Assembly: GCA_963835525.1 (NCBI GenBank)
Contig: CAWIFM010000001.1
Span: 124,001-188,000 of the forward strand
Source of the DNA: DASSUW01 sp963835525
Lineage (GTDB): Bacteria; Actinomycetota; Thermoleophilia; Solirubrobacterales; Solirubrobacteraceae
Reading direction: 5' to 3'
Length of the DNA stretch: 64,000 bases
Positions 35,398 through 45,432 of this stretch are shown here, piece by piece (within the stretch, counting starts at the first letter, position 1; every line of letters begins with the position of its first letter). The notes under the pieces are model-generated. The model had not been told where the DNA came from. It ran no database searches and saw only the letters and a program-made list of their open reading frames with translations. Both the position numbers and the translations under genes were made by a program.

Positions 35398-36284
35398 TGC
35401 ACGACAAGGTCGTACGCAGGCGCCGCGCGGTCCTCGCCGCACTGGTGCTGGCCTCGCTGTTCCTGCTGACGGCGTACTTCGGCGAGTCCTCGTCGGGCAC
35501 GCTGCACGGCGTCCAGCGCACGACCATGGAGGTGCTGGCGCCGATCCAGGAGGGCGCCAACCGCGCGCTCAAGCCCTTCCGCGACCTCTTCGGCTGGTTC
35601 GGCGACACGCTCGACGCCAAGGAGGACCGCGACCGCGCCGAGGCGGAGCGCGATGCGCTGTCGAAGAAGCTCGCCCAGGTGACGCTCGAGCGCGACCGGC
35701 TCGCGCAGGCGAAGGGCCTCGACCAGATCAACTCCGCCGGCGGGCTCGACGACTACGAGCCCGTCGAGGCCCGCGTGATCGCCCGCTCGCCCAGCTCCTG
35801 GTACCAGACCTTCCAGATCAACAAGGGCTCGAGCGACGGCGTGGCGGTCAACCAGCCGGTCGTCAACAGCGCCGGCCTGGTCGGCAAGATCAAGGAGGTG
35901 TCCGACGGCAACGCCGTCGTGATGCTGCTCACCGACCCCGAGTTCGGGGTCTCGGCGCGCGCGCTCGAGAGCGGCGAGCCCGGCAGCGTGAGCCCCGCGG
36001 TCGGCGCCGCCGGCGACCTTCGCTTCGAGCTCGTGCCGAACGCCAAGGAGGTCCGCCGCGGCGAGCGGATCATCACCGCCGGCACGAGCACCTCCGCCAA
36101 GGTGACCGACCTCAGCTCGCTCTACCCGGCCGGCATCCCGATCGGGATCGTCGACCGGATCGAGACCGGCGAGGGCGAGCTCGACCGCGTGATCCACGTC
36201 GAGCCCGTCGCCGAGCTGCGCAAGCTCGACATCGTCGAGGTCCTGACGCAGCCCGATGCCGACCTGAGGGCGCAGACGCCGTGA
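35394..36284 (+). CDS. mreC: Rod-shape determining protein MreC
   Basis: The product has 296 residues. A short cytosolic basic start and one TM helix (about 12-28) precede a coiled coil (about 75-110, KEDRDRAEAERDALSKKLAQVTLERDRLA). The periplasmic double beta-barrel follows, with SSSWYQTFQINKGSSDGVAVNQPVVNSAGLVGKI. It links MreB with PBP2 in the periplasm. The ATG overlaps the mreB stop (ATGA). Confidence 0.94.
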
Positions 36285-36847
36285 CGATGACGACCCAGGC
36301 CGCCGGCCGGCTCGCGCTGCTCGGGCTGCTGGGCGGCATCATCCAGCTCACCACCGTCTCGCAGGTGTCGGTCTTCGGCGTGCCCGCCGACCTCTCGCCG
36401 CTGCTGGTGGCCTCGGTCGGCTTCCTGTGCGGCTCGGTGGCGGGCTCCGTGTTCGGCTTCTGCCTCGGCCTCTTCGTCGACACCGTGCTGCTGCAGACGC
36501 TGGGCGTCAACTCGCTCGTCTTCACCGCCGTCGGCTACGGCGCCGGCCGCGTGCGCGAGCTGCGCGACCCGGCGCACACGCTGGCGCCGGTCGTGGTCGG
36601 CGCGGCGGCCACGGCGATCGCGGCCGTCAGCTTCTCGCTGCTGCAGTTCCTGCTCGGCGTGGAGGCGCCGGTCTCGTTCGAGCTGCTGCGCCAGATCCTG
36701 ATCACGGTCGTGCTCAACACGCTGCTGGCGCTGCCGGTGTACGCGATCTGCCGCCGCGTGCTGCTCCCGTACCTGCCCGACGACCCCCGCCGCCGCCGTC
36801 GCCGCGCGTACACGACCGGCGGCCTCAGCCCGCTCTCGCGTGCCTAA
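36281..36847 (+). CDS. mreD: Rod-shape determining protein MreD
   Basis: This 188-residue protein has five to six TM helices over residues 8-165, with an Arg-rich C-tail. Sequence motifs in MreD are weak; the assignment rests on size, topology (including GFCLGLFVDTVLLQTLG) and position between mreC and mrdA. It is a membrane partner of MreC. The GTG start overlaps the mreC stop (GTGA), and it overlaps mrdA by eight bases. Confidence 0.9.
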   Translation: MTMTTQAAGRLALLGLLGGIIQLTTVSQVSVFGVPADLSPLLVASVGFLCGSVAGSVFGFCLGLFVDTVLLQTLGVNSLVFTAVGYGAGRVRELRDPAHTLAPVVVGAAATAIAAVSFSLLQFLLGVEAPVSFELLRQILITVVLNTLLALPVYAICRRVLLPYLPDDPRRRRRRAYTTGGLSPLSRA

Positions 36848-39012
36848 CCCCGTCGAGGAACGCCGCCCGCCGATCACGCCGCAGCTCGCGGTGCGCGTCG
36901 CCGTGCTCGGCGGCCTCGCCTTCGTGCTGTTCGCGATCGTCTTCTTCCGCCTCTGGTTCCTGCAGGTCCTGTCGGGCGAGGACTATGTCTCGCAGGCCCG
37001 CGACAACCGCGTCCGCAAGGTCCGGATCGAGGCGCCGCGCGGCAACATCGTCGACCGCCACGGCACCGTGCTGGTCAAGACGCGAGTGGCGCCGGTGGTT
37101 CAGCTCGTCCCGAGCTCGCTGCCCGACTCGGTGCTCGAGCAGGCCGACGAGTTCCGCAAGGAGCGCGGCGAGGCCGAGAAGGCGCGCCTGGCGGCCGCCG
37201 ACCAACTGCGCTCGCTCGAGCGCGACATCCGCGAGCGCCGCGGCGGCGCCACGCGCAAGCAGCGCCGCGACCGCAGGCGCCTGGCGCGCTCCGCCCGCGA
37301 GGCCGCGCCGGTGCGCCGTCCCGCCCGTCCCCGTCGGAGAGCTCGAGCTGCGCCGCCTCTACCGCCGGCTGGGCCGCGTGATCGACGTCAAGCCCAAGAC
37401 GATCCACGAGCGCGTGATCGAGGGCGTCGCCGAGCTGCCCTACTCGAACGTCACGATCCGCACGGCGGTCGACCGCAACGCCTTCAACTTCATCCGCGAG
37501 CGCAAGGAGGAGTTCCCCGGCGTCGCGGTCGAGAAGCAGTACCTGCGCGACTACCCGCACGACGAGCTGGGCGCCCAGCTGTTCGGGACCACGCGCGAGA
37601 TCTCTCCCGAGGAGCTCAAGCTCAAGCGCTATCGCGGCGTCGAGCCCGGCACGCGGATCGGGGCCGACGGCATCGAGGAGAGCTACGACGAGTACCTGCG
37701 CGGGACCGACGGCTTCACGCGGGTGGTCATCAACGCGCTCGGCAGCCGCGACGACCGCCGCCAGATGAGCCGGCGCGAGCCCAAGCAGGGCAAGCGCCTG
37801 CGCATCACGCTCGACCTGAACCTCCAGCGCGCCGCCAACGACGCGCTCGCCCGTGCGGTGGGCGCGGCCTCGCAGAACGGCGCCAAGGCCGGCGCCTTCG
37901 TGGCCATGGACCCGCGCAACGGCGAGGTCCTGGCCCTCGGCTCCTACCCGAGCTTCGACGCCAACGAGTTCGCCAAGCCGATCTCGCAGGCCCGCTACAA
38001 CGCGCTCTCCAGCGAGGACCTCGGGGCGCCGCTGTTCAACCGCGCGATCGCCGCCACCTATCCCACCGGCTCGACGTTCAAGCCGGTCACCGCGATGGCG
38101 GCGCTCGAGGAGGGCGTCATCACGCCGGCGACGCCGATCGTCGACGACGGCGAGTTCGAGCTCGGCGACCGCGTGTTCAAGAACGCCAAGGACGCCGTGT
38201 TCGGCACCCTCACGCTGCCGGCCGCCCTCACCGTCTCCTCGGACGTCTTCTTCTACACCCTCGGCGCGGAGATGAACGGGCGCGGCCCGGTGCTCCAGGA
38301 GTGGGCCAAGCGGCTCGGCGTCGGGCGCAGGACCGGGATCGACATCCCCGGCGAGTTCGCGGGCCTGGTGCCGGACTCGAAGTGGCGCAACGAGGGCTAC
38401 AAGGAGTACCGGCGCTGCGCGAAGAAGGCCAACGTGACGCCGGGGACGACAGAGGCGCTGTTCGCGTGCGGCGGCATCGAGCGCGAGTGGTCGGGCGGCG
38501 ACAACGTCAACCTCGCCGTCGGCCAGGGCGACCTCCAGGCCACGCCGCTCCAGATGGCCACCGCCTACTCGACGATCATCTCGGGCGGCAAGGTCGTGCG
38601 GCCGCACCTCGGCATGCAGGTCGAGGACGGCAACGGCGTGATGCTGGAGGAGATCCGCACGCCGGCCCGGCGCCGCGTCTCCTTCGACCAGGCGAACCGG
38701 GATGCGATCATGGCCGGCCTGCACGGCGCCGCGACAGCCGACGGGGGCACCTCGAGCGACGTGTTCGCCGACTTCCCGTATCGCGACATGCTGTACGGCA
38801 AGACCGGCACGGCCGAGCGCGCGCCCAACCCGGACCAGTCCTGGTACGTCTGCTACGTGGACCACCCGACGAAGCCGATCGTGGTCGTCACCACGATCGA
38901 GCGCGGAGGGTTTGGCGCGGAGACTGCGGCACCCGCGGCGCGCCTCATCCTCAATGAGTGGTTCGATTTGAAGGACGACGAGTTCCACGCCGGCTCCGAC
39001 CAGTCAAATTGA
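36840..39012 (+). pseudogene. mrdA: Penicillin-binding protein 2 (transpeptidase), frameshifted
   Basis: Frame 1 (36840 to about 37313) holds the N-terminal TM helix (AVRVAVLGGLAFVLFAIVFFRLWFLQ) and the RGNIVDRHGTVL dimerisation segment. Frame 2 (about 37315 to 39012) holds the rest of the pedestal and the full transpeptidase domain: SxxK as STFK, SSD and KTGT motifs in order. The junction at GTGCGCC (37311-37317) is +1; dropping one base gives APVAVPPVPVGELELRRLY. Without correction the protein ends early and the cell would lack the elongasome transpeptidase, so a sequencing error is likely. The GTG start overlaps mreD by eight bases; rodA overlaps its stop. Together about 723 residues. Confidence 0.85.
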
Positions 39013-40205
39013 GCAGCCACCCGATCCAGCCCGCTTCTGAGCCGCCGCCCCCGCTCGTGCCGCGCGAGTGGCGCCTGCGGCTGGACCCGTTGCTGCTGCT
39101 CGCCACGCTCGGGCTGGTGGCCGGGTCGCTGATCGCCCTCAACGGCGCGACGCAGAACGACGTGACCGGCGAGCCGCACTACTACGTGTACCGCCAGGCG
39201 GCCTACGCGGGCGTCGGCCTGATCCTCATGTACGCCGTCTCGCGGCTCGACTACTCGCGGCTGCGCGAGCTGCGCTACCCGGTCTACGGGGTGCTCCTGG
39301 GCATCCTGGTGATGGTGCTCGCGATCGCGGGCGTCACGCGCGGCACGAGGGCGTGGATCGAGCTGCCGTTCTTCAACTTCCAGCCTTCCGAGCTCGGCAA
39401 GGTGCTGCTGATCGTGGCCCTGTCGGGCTTCCTGGTCGACCGCATGCGCCGCATGGGCCGCGACACGACGGCGCGGATCATGCTGCTCGGCCTGCTGCCC
39501 ACGATGCTCGTGATCGCCGAGCCGGACCTCGGCTCGGCGCTCGTCTACGTGGCCGGCACGATGGCGCTGCTGTTCGTGGCCGGGGCGCCGTGGCGGCACT
39601 TCGCGGCGCTGGGCGCCCTGTTCGCGCTCGCCGTCACGACCGTGCTGGTGGCGGCGCCGATGGCGGGCGTGCAGGTGCTCGAGCCCTACCAGGTCGATCG
39701 CCTTACCTCGTTCCTGCACCCGTCCGCTGATCCAGGCGAGGAGGGCTACCAGCTCCAGCAGGCGCTGACCGCCATCGGATCGGGCGAGAAGACCGGTCGC
39801 GGCGTCGAGAACGCGACCCAGACGTCGCTCAACTTCCTTCCCGAGCACCACACCGATTTCGTCTTCGCCGTCATCGGCGAGACCTACGGTTTCGCCGGTT
39901 GCGCGCTCATCCTGTCGCTGTACGCGCTACTTATATGGCGAGGTTTGCATATCCTGACCGTCGCGAAGAACCTGTACGGCGCGCTGCTCGCCGGTGGCAT
40001 CACGGTGATGCTGCTCTTCCAGCTCTTCGTGAACATCGGGATGAACGTGGGAATCATGCCCATCACGGGCGTGACCGCCCCGCTATTGAGCTTCGGCGGC
40101 TCGTCGATGCTCGCGACATTCCTGGCCCTCGGCCTGCTCCATTCCGTCCACGCGCAGGCGCGCGAAACGGCGGAGCTCAAGGGGAGGGCAACCATCTTCC
40201 AATGA
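39009..40205 (+). CDS. rodA: RodA, lipid II polymerase (SEDS glycosyltransferase)
   Basis: The product has 398 residues and about ten TM helices. SEDS motifs are LPFFNFQPSELGKVLLIVALSGFL, AEPDLGSALVYVAGTMALLFVAG, the extracellular loop with FLPEHHTDFVFAVIGETYGFAGC, and NIGMNVGIMPITGVTAPLLSFGGSSML. It polymerises glycan strands with PBP2, encoded directly upstream. The TTG at 39009 overlaps the mrdA stop (TTGA) and gives the usual N-terminus. The 3' part has several AT-rich, rare codons (39927-39953). Confidence 0.93.
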   Translation: MSSHPIQPASEPPPPLVPREWRLRLDPLLLLATLGLVAGSLIALNGATQNDVTGEPHYYVYRQAAYAGVGLILMYAVSRLDYSRLRELRYPVYGVLLGILVMVLAIAGVTRGTRAWIELPFFNFQPSELGKVLLIVALSGFLVDRMRRMGRDTTARIMLLGLLPTMLVIAEPDLGSALVYVAGTMALLFVAGAPWRHFAALGALFALAVTTVLVAAPMAGVQVLEPYQVDRLTSFLHPSADPGEEGYQLQQALTAIGSGEKTGRGVENATQTSLNFLPEHHTDFVFAVIGETYGFAGCALILSLYALLIWRGLHILTVAKNLYGALLAGGITVMLLFQLFVNIGMNVGIMPITGVTAPLLSFGGSSMLATFLALGLLHSVHAQARETAELKGRATIFQ

Positions 40206-40217
40206 GGAAAGTTTTCA

Positions 40218-42429
40218 GTGAGAAAGCAAGTGCTGGTCACGGTCGACCGCGGGGAAACCCGTGTCGCCATGCTGGAGGCGTCGGGCGATCCCGAGGCTCC
40301 GGCCAAGTCCCGCCGCCGGCGGGGTAAGAAGAAGGCCGAGGTTCCGGCCGGATACCGCGTCGCGGAGGTCTACTTCGAGCGCCGCGGGGGCCGGTCGATC
40401 GTCGGCAACATCTACAAGGGCAAGGTCGACAACGTCCTGCCCGGGCTCGAGGCCGCCTTCGTCGACATCGGCCTCGACAAGAACGGCTTCCTGCACGTCG
40501 ACGAGATCGTCATCCCCGGCAAGGAGCAGGTGCGCCGCGGGCGAGGGGCCGGATCCCCTGGGACGCGGATCACCGACCTGCTCTCGCCCGGGCAGGAGAT
40601 CGTCGTCCAGGTCGTCAAGGACCCGCTGAAGACCAAGGGCGCCCGGCTCTCGATGGAGGTCACCATCGCCGGCCGCTACATGGTCTACGCGCCCACCGGC
40701 GAGGGAGTCGGCGTCTCGAGGAGGCTCGAGGACAAGGAGCGCGACCGCCTGCGCAAGGAGGCCAAGCAGCTCGACCTCGACGGCGGCGGGGCGATCATCC
40801 GCACCGCGGCGCACGGCGCCGCCCGCAAGGACTTCGAGCGCGAGCTGCAGTACCTGTTCAAGCTCAACGAGGTGCTCGAGAAGCGCGTGCGGGAGGCCGA
40901 GGCGCCCGCGCTCGTCTTCCAGGAGGCCGACCTCTCGGTCCGTGTCGTGCGCGACATCTTCTCGGAGCACTTCGAGCGCGCCGTGGTCGACGACCCCAAG
41001 GCCCACCACCGGCTGGTCTCCTTCTTCGCCCGCACGGCGCCGGAGCTGGTCGACCGCGTGGAGCTGTGGGAGGAGGCCGAGCCCGCTGTTCGAGGGCTAC
41101 GGCGTCGAGCCGGTCATCGAGGGGATGCTCAACCGCCGCGTCGACCTTGCCAGCGGCGGCTACCTGATGATCGACTACGCCGAGGCGCTGACCGTCATCG
41201 ACGTCAACACCGGCTCGTTCATCGGCAAGGGCAAGGCCGCCCGGCTCGAGGACACGATCACCAAGACGAACCTCGAGGCGGCCGAGGAGGTCGTCAACCA
41301 GCTGCGGCTGCGCGACATCGGCGGCATCATCGTCATCGACTTCATCGACATGGCGCGCGCCCGCAACCGCGACGCCGTGCTCAAGGTGCTGCGCAAGGCG
41401 CTCGACGAGGACCGGACCAAGACCTTCGTGGTCGAGATCTCGCCGCTCGGCCTGGTCGAGATGACGCGCCAGAACGTCACCGACGGCGTGCGCGAGATCA
41501 TGTCCAAGACCTGCCCGGTCTGCCACGGCGAGGGCGTCGTCAAGTCGGAGGAGACGATCGCCATCGGCATCGCCCGCCACCTGCGGCACATGCTCAAGGA
41601 GGTCGGCGACGGCGGTCCCGAGGCCTACCTGCTGCGCATCAACCCGAAGGTGAGCGCCTGGTTCACCGCCGACGGCGCGCGCGAGCTGCACGCGCTCGAG
41701 GACCAGACGGGGAAGTACTTCCACTTCGAGGGCTCCGAGGGCCTGCCGCTCGACCACTTCGCGGTGACCATGGAGGGCACGCGCGACGAGATCGAGGAGC
41801 GCTCCGTGCCGTTCCGGGCCGGCGAGGAGGTCCACGTCCACATCGTCGAGCCGCACATGTACAACCCGGACGACGGCGTGGCGAAGATCGACGGCTACCT
41901 GATCGACGTCGTCAACGGCATCGCCTTCGTGGGCGAGAAGAAGCTCGTGCGGATCGAGCAGGCCGGCCGCACGTCCGCGGTGGCGGCGCTCACCGGCGCC
42001 GACGCCGAGGCCGCCGAGGAGGCGGCCAAGGAGCGCTCCGAGGAGCGCAAGCTCGTCGACGAGCGCGCCAAGCGCTCCGCCGCCGCCAAGCGGGGCGCCG
42101 CGGCCCGCAAGGCGCGCGAGGTGGAGTCCAAGCCCAAGCCGGCCAAGGCCAAGCCCGCGAAGCGGCGCGCGAAGAAGGCGGCCGACGAGGAGGCAAAGCC
42201 GAAGCCGCGCGGCCGGCAGCGCAAGCGGTCCAAGCAGGACGAGGACGGAGCCGTCGAGGCCGAGGCCGTCGCGGCCCTGACCGACGAGGAACCGTCCGAG
42301 GCCGGCACGGCTCCCGCGGCGGCGGACGACGCGTCGGAGAACGGTGACGCGCTATCCTCTCGCCCTCGGCGCCGAGGCCGCAGAGGCGGACGGCGCCGTT
42401 CGCGCGCGAAGGCCGCGGCCGACGAATAG
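40218..42429 (+). pseudogene. rng: Ribonuclease E/G family endoribonuclease, frameshifted
   Basis: The combined product has about 736 residues. Frame 1 (GTG 40218 to about 41081) encodes the S1 domain (IVGNIYKGKVDNVLPGLEAAFVDIGLDKNGFLHVDEI) and the RNase H-like part. Frame 2 carries the DNase I-like catalytic segment with DVNTGSFIGKG and IVIDFIDM (two metal-binding Asp), and the Zn-link CPVCHGEG. A long Lys/Arg/Ala-rich, disordered C-tail follows. The switch is at CCC 41082-41084: removing one C gives EAEPLFEGYGVEP. The GAGGAAAG Shine-Dalgarno lies six bases before the start. The enzyme processes rRNA and degrades mRNA. Because it is a core gene, an error in the sequence is likely. It precedes rplU-rpmA, its classic neighbours. 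Confidence 0.87.
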
Positions 42430-42441
42430 AGCTTCTGAACC

Positions 42442-42747
42442 ATGTCCTACGCAGTCATCAAGACCGGCGGCAAGCAGTACCGCGTCGAGGAGGGGCAGAC
42501 CCTCCTCGTCGAGCGCCTGCCCGACGAAGCCGGCGCCACCGTCGAGCTGACGACCCTGCTGCTCGCCGGCGACGGCGACGCCCAGTTCGACGCGTCGAAG
42601 CTGGCGCCGGTCAAGGCCGAGATCGTCGGCCACGAGCGCGGCAAGAAGCTGCGGGTGTTCAAGTTCAAGCCCAAGCGCGGCTACCGCCGCCGCACGGGCC
42701 ACCGGCAGGAGCTCACGCGGCTCCGCATCACCAAGATCGGGAAGTAG
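42442..42747 (+). CDS. rplU: 50S ribosomal protein L21
   Basis: The product has 101 residues and starts MSYAVIKTGGKQYRVEEGQTLLVERL, the bL21 signature, with a basic tail (FKPKRGYRRRTGHRQELTRLRI). It is in the usual order rplU-rpmA, with rng before it and a short 7-base gap to rpmA. Confidence 0.98.
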   Translation: MSYAVIKTGGKQYRVEEGQTLLVERLPDEAGATVELTTLLLAGDGDAQFDASKLAPVKAEIVGHERGKKLRVFKFKPKRGYRRRTGHRQELTRLRITKIGK

Positions 42748-42754
42748 CGACGCA

Positions 42755-43015
42755 ATGGCACACAAGAAGGGCCTCGGCTCCAGCCGCAACGGGCGCGACT
42801 CGAACTCGAAGCGCCTCGGTGTGAAGGTGTTCGCCGGCGAGACCGTGACCGGCGGCGAGATCATCGTTCGCCAACGCGGCACGAAGTTCAAGCCCGGCGA
42901 CGGCGTCGGCATCGGCAAGGACGACACGATCTTCGCCAAGTCGGCGGGCACGGTGCAGTTCCAGACCGGCCGCCGCGGACGCGTGATCTCCGTTCAGCCG
43001 AACGTGAACGCGTAG
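42755..43015 (+). CDS. rpmA: 50S ribosomal protein L27
   Basis: The product has 86 residues: MAHKKGLGSSRNGRDSNSKRLGVKVFAGE, the bL27 N-terminus that reaches the peptidyl transferase centre, then IIVRQRGTKFKPGDGVGIGKDDTIFA. The last 22 bases overlap the convergent dipZ-like gene. In most relatives obgE would be next; here three extra genes lie between. Confidence 0.98.
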   Translation: MAHKKGLGSSRNGRDSNSKRLGVKVFAGETVTGGEIIVRQRGTKFKPGDGVGIGKDDTIFAKSAGTVQFQTGRRGRVISVQPNVNA

Positions 43016-44619
43016 CCCGCGACCCCCGGGTCGAACTTCAGGATGAGGTCGTGCTCGCCGGCGCGCGGCCTCTTCATGAGCTCGTAGAGCCGCTGGCCGT
43101 CGACGGTGATGGTGCGCTCGTGCTCGCCGTCCACGAAGACCTCGACGCGCGCGGGCTCCGGTGAGCCGAGTACCAGGTAGATCGACTTGCCGTGCACGCG
43201 GGCGGTGAGCGTCGCGCGGTCGACGGCCTCGGCCGACTCGTCGTCGACGCTCCAGCGACCCTCCAGCGCGAAGCGGTCGGGCGGCAGGCTGCGGGCGCCC
43301 GGGTACTCGTGCACGCCGGCCCGGGGCGGGGTGACCCAGCCCTCGGCCCGCGCGACCCCGAGGTAGGTCTCCGGCGTCGCCTCGCCCGGCACCTCGCCCG
43401 CCTGGCGGCCGGCGCGGGGGCCGGGATCCTCGAGCAGCGACCGGATCGCCTGCTCGGTCTCCTCGTAGTCGCCCTCGCCGAAGTGCGCATAGCGGACCTG
43501 GCCGGTCGCGTCGATCAGGTACTTCGCCGGCCAGTACCGGTTGCCCCAGGCGTCCCAGGTGCCGAAGTCGTTGTCCTGCGCCACCGGGTAGCGGAGGCGG
43601 TTGCGGGCGATCGCGTCGCGCACGTTGCCCGGGTCCTTCTCGAACCCGAACTCGGGGGTGTGCACGCCGACGATGGTCAGCCCGCGGTCGCGGTAGCGAC
43701 GGTCCCAAGCCCGCAGGTACGGCAGCGTGCGCAGGCAGTTGATGCACGTGTAGGTCCAGAAGTCGATCAGCACGACCTTCCCGCGCAGGGCGCTCAGCGT
43801 GAGCGGCGGCGAGTTGAGCCAACGAGTCACCCCCTCGAACTCGGGCGCCTCGCCGAGCTCCGGCAGCCCGCTCGAGGCGGGCGCGAAGCGCGGCGCTCCG
43901 CGCAGGTCGGCCAGCTGGTCCTCGACCGCGTCCGAGCGCTCGAGCGCGCCCGTCGGGTTGACCAGCACGGCCGGCAGGTCGTCGGCGATGGCGGTCTGGA
44001 AGCGCAGGTCGGCCTCGACGAGGATGGCCAGCGCGGTGAGCACCATCACCGCGCCCATGACGCGCTGGAGCTGCGGCCCGCGGACGGGCCGCAGCACGCG
44101 CCGGCCGCCGAGGCAGAGCGCGAGCAGGGCGGCGGCCGAGCCCACGGCGTAGCTGAGCGCCACGGCGACCGTCGACCCGGAGGCCGCGCCGACGGAGATC
44201 ACGGCGGCCAGGATCGGACCGGCGCACGGGGCGTAGACGAAGCCGAGCGCGGCGCCGACGCCGAGGCCGCTGAGGAAGCCGTCGCCGCGGGTGCGCGGGC
44301 CGTAGCGGATCAGCGGCGACAGCCAGGCCTCGAGGCGGTCGGCGAGCCGCGGCGCGAGCAGCAGGCCCCCGAAGCCGAGCAGGACGAGCACGGCCACCGT
44401 GCGCAGGGCGCCGGTGCCGAGGCCGACGCCGTCGACCAGCTCGGCGATGCCGACGATCGTGATCGTGAAGGTGACGGTGAGGCCGAGCACGATCCCCAGC
44501 GGCCGCCGCCGCCCGCCGGTGGCGCCCGCGGAGAGCAGCGCCGGGAGGATCGGCAGCACGCACGGCGAGAGCGCCGTGCCGGCGCCGGCGATCACGGCGA
44601 ACAGCATGAGGAGCGCCAC
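42994..44619 (-). CDS. DipZ-like fusion of CcdA membrane domain, thioredoxin domain and C-terminal beta domain
   Basis: The product has 541 residues. The N-terminal CcdA-type domain (1-205) has six helices with redox Cys C20 (SPC) and C132 (APCAGP). The thioredoxin-like domain (about 250-400) carries CINC (C292, C295) in FWTYTCINCLRTLPYLRAW and a TWDAWGNRYWPAKYLID segment with cis-Pro. Residues about 410-541 form a beta-rich carbohydrate-binding-like domain as in mycobacterial DipZ. It passes reducing power from the cytosol to extracytoplasmic thiols. The start is GTG at 44619. A TACTGT hexamer lies 10 bases upstream on the minus strand. The gene sits inside a conserved backbone on the opposite strand. 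Confidence 0.9.
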   Translation of the reverse strand: MALLMLFAVIAGAGTALSPCVLPILPALLSAGATGGRRRPLGIVLGLTVTFTITIVGIAELVDGVGLGTGALRTVAVLVLLGFGGLLLAPRLADRLEAWLSPLIRYGPRTRGDGFLSGLGVGAALGFVYAPCAGPILAAVISVGAASGSTVAVALSYAVGSAAALLALCLGGRRVLRPVRGPQLQRVMGAVMVLTALAILVEADLRFQTAIADDLPAVLVNPTGALERSDAVEDQLADLRGAPRFAPASSGLPELGEAPEFEGVTRWLNSPPLTLSALRGKVVLIDFWTYTCINCLRTLPYLRAWDRRYRDRGLTIVGVHTPEFGFEKDPGNVRDAIARNRLRYPVAQDNDFGTWDAWGNRYWPAKYLIDATGQVRYAHFGEGDYEETEQAIRSLLEDPGPRAGRQAGEVPGEATPETYLGVARAEGWVTPPRAGVHEYPGARSLPPDRFALEGRWSVDDESAEAVDRATLTARVHGKSIYLVLGSPEPARVEVFVDGEHERTITVDGQRLYELMKRPRAGEHDLILKFDPGVAGYAFTFG

Positions 44620-44654
44620 GCACGAACAGTACGCGGCGTCGGATTACAAATCGC

Positions 44655-44696
44655 TTTCGCCTGCCAGGCGAGTCGCTCCTTCGTCGCACTCGCCTT
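44655..44696. other. Cluster of GGCGA/TCGCC inverted repeats
   Basis: Between the SDR stop (44710) and dipZ start (44619), TCGCC and GGCGA alternate. TCGCC-TGCCA-GGCGA and CTCGCC-TTC-GGCGA are two small hairpins, with extra copies between them. On the minus strand they could terminate the SDR transcript. No long T-run is present. Confidence 0.4.
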
Positions 44697-44709
44697 CGGC
44701 GACGTTACG

Positions 44710-45393
44710 TTACGCCGGCTGCGCGGTGGGGCGGATGAGGATCTCGTTGACGTCGACGTGCGGCGGCTGCGAGACGGCGAACATCACGGCGCGGGCGACG
44801 TCGTCGGCCTGCAGCGCCTCGATCTTGGGCGGGTTGTCGAAGAACGGCGTGTCGACCATGCCCGGCTCGATCAGCGTCACGCGCACGCCGCTGTCGTTGA
44901 AGTCCAGCCGCGCGGCCTCTCCCATCGCCGTCACCGCGTGCTTGCTGGCCGAGTACAGCGAGCCCTGCAGCGCGCGCCGGCCGGCCACCGAGCTGGTGAG
45001 CAGCAGGTGGCCCTTGCTGTCCTTCAGCGGCTGCATGGCGGCGCGGATGGTCAGCGCCACGCCGTAGACGTTGGTGAGGACCATCTCCTTCCACTCCTCC
45101 GGCGTGCCCTTGTCGAACCCGCGGGCGCCGCCGAAGCCGGCGTTGGCGAAGGCGACGTCGATCCGCCCGTACTCGTCCAGCGCGCGCTTCACGAGCGCCT
45201 CCTGGTCGGCCCACTCGGTCACGTCGCAGCGCACGGCGATCCCGCCCACCTCCTCTGCCAGCGCCTGCAGCTTGTCCTCGGAGCGGGCGGCCAGCACGAG
45301 GCGGTAGCCGGCCTCGGCGGCGTGGCGGGCGGTGGCGGCGCCGATGCCGGTCGACGCGCCGGTGATGAGGAAGACGGGTTGTTCGGGGCTCAT
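44710..45393 (-). CDS. Short-chain dehydrogenase
   Basis: The product has 227 residues: LITGASTGIGAATARHA (cofactor motif), RCDVTEWADQEALV, FANAGF, LLTSSVAGRRALQGSLYSASKHAV (Ser plus YxxxK). The sequence favours NADP because an Arg-rich loop follows beta-2 (LAARSEDK). The length is a little short of the usual 240-260. It is divergent from the secreted protein gene at 45433 and lies upstream of dipZ on the same strand. The substrate is unknown. Confidence 0.88.
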   Translation of the reverse strand: MSPEQPVFLITGASTGIGAATARHAAEAGYRLVLAARSEDKLQALAEEVGGIAVRCDVTEWADQEALVKRALDEYGRIDVAFANAGFGGARGFDKGTPEEWKEMVLTNVYGVALTIRAAMQPLKDSKGHLLLTSSVAGRRALQGSLYSASKHAVTAMGEAARLDFNDSGVRVTLIEPGMVDTPFFDNPPKIEALQADDVARAVMFAVSQPPHVDVNEILIRPTAQPA

Positions 45394-45432
45394 GGCCGAA
45401 AGGTGTACCCGTTCCGTGCCGACAAGAGAGGC

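Noticed and set aside
44655..44696. Mobile element ends formed by GGCGA repeats
   Set aside because: The repeats are short, there is no target duplication or transposase, and simple hairpins explain them.
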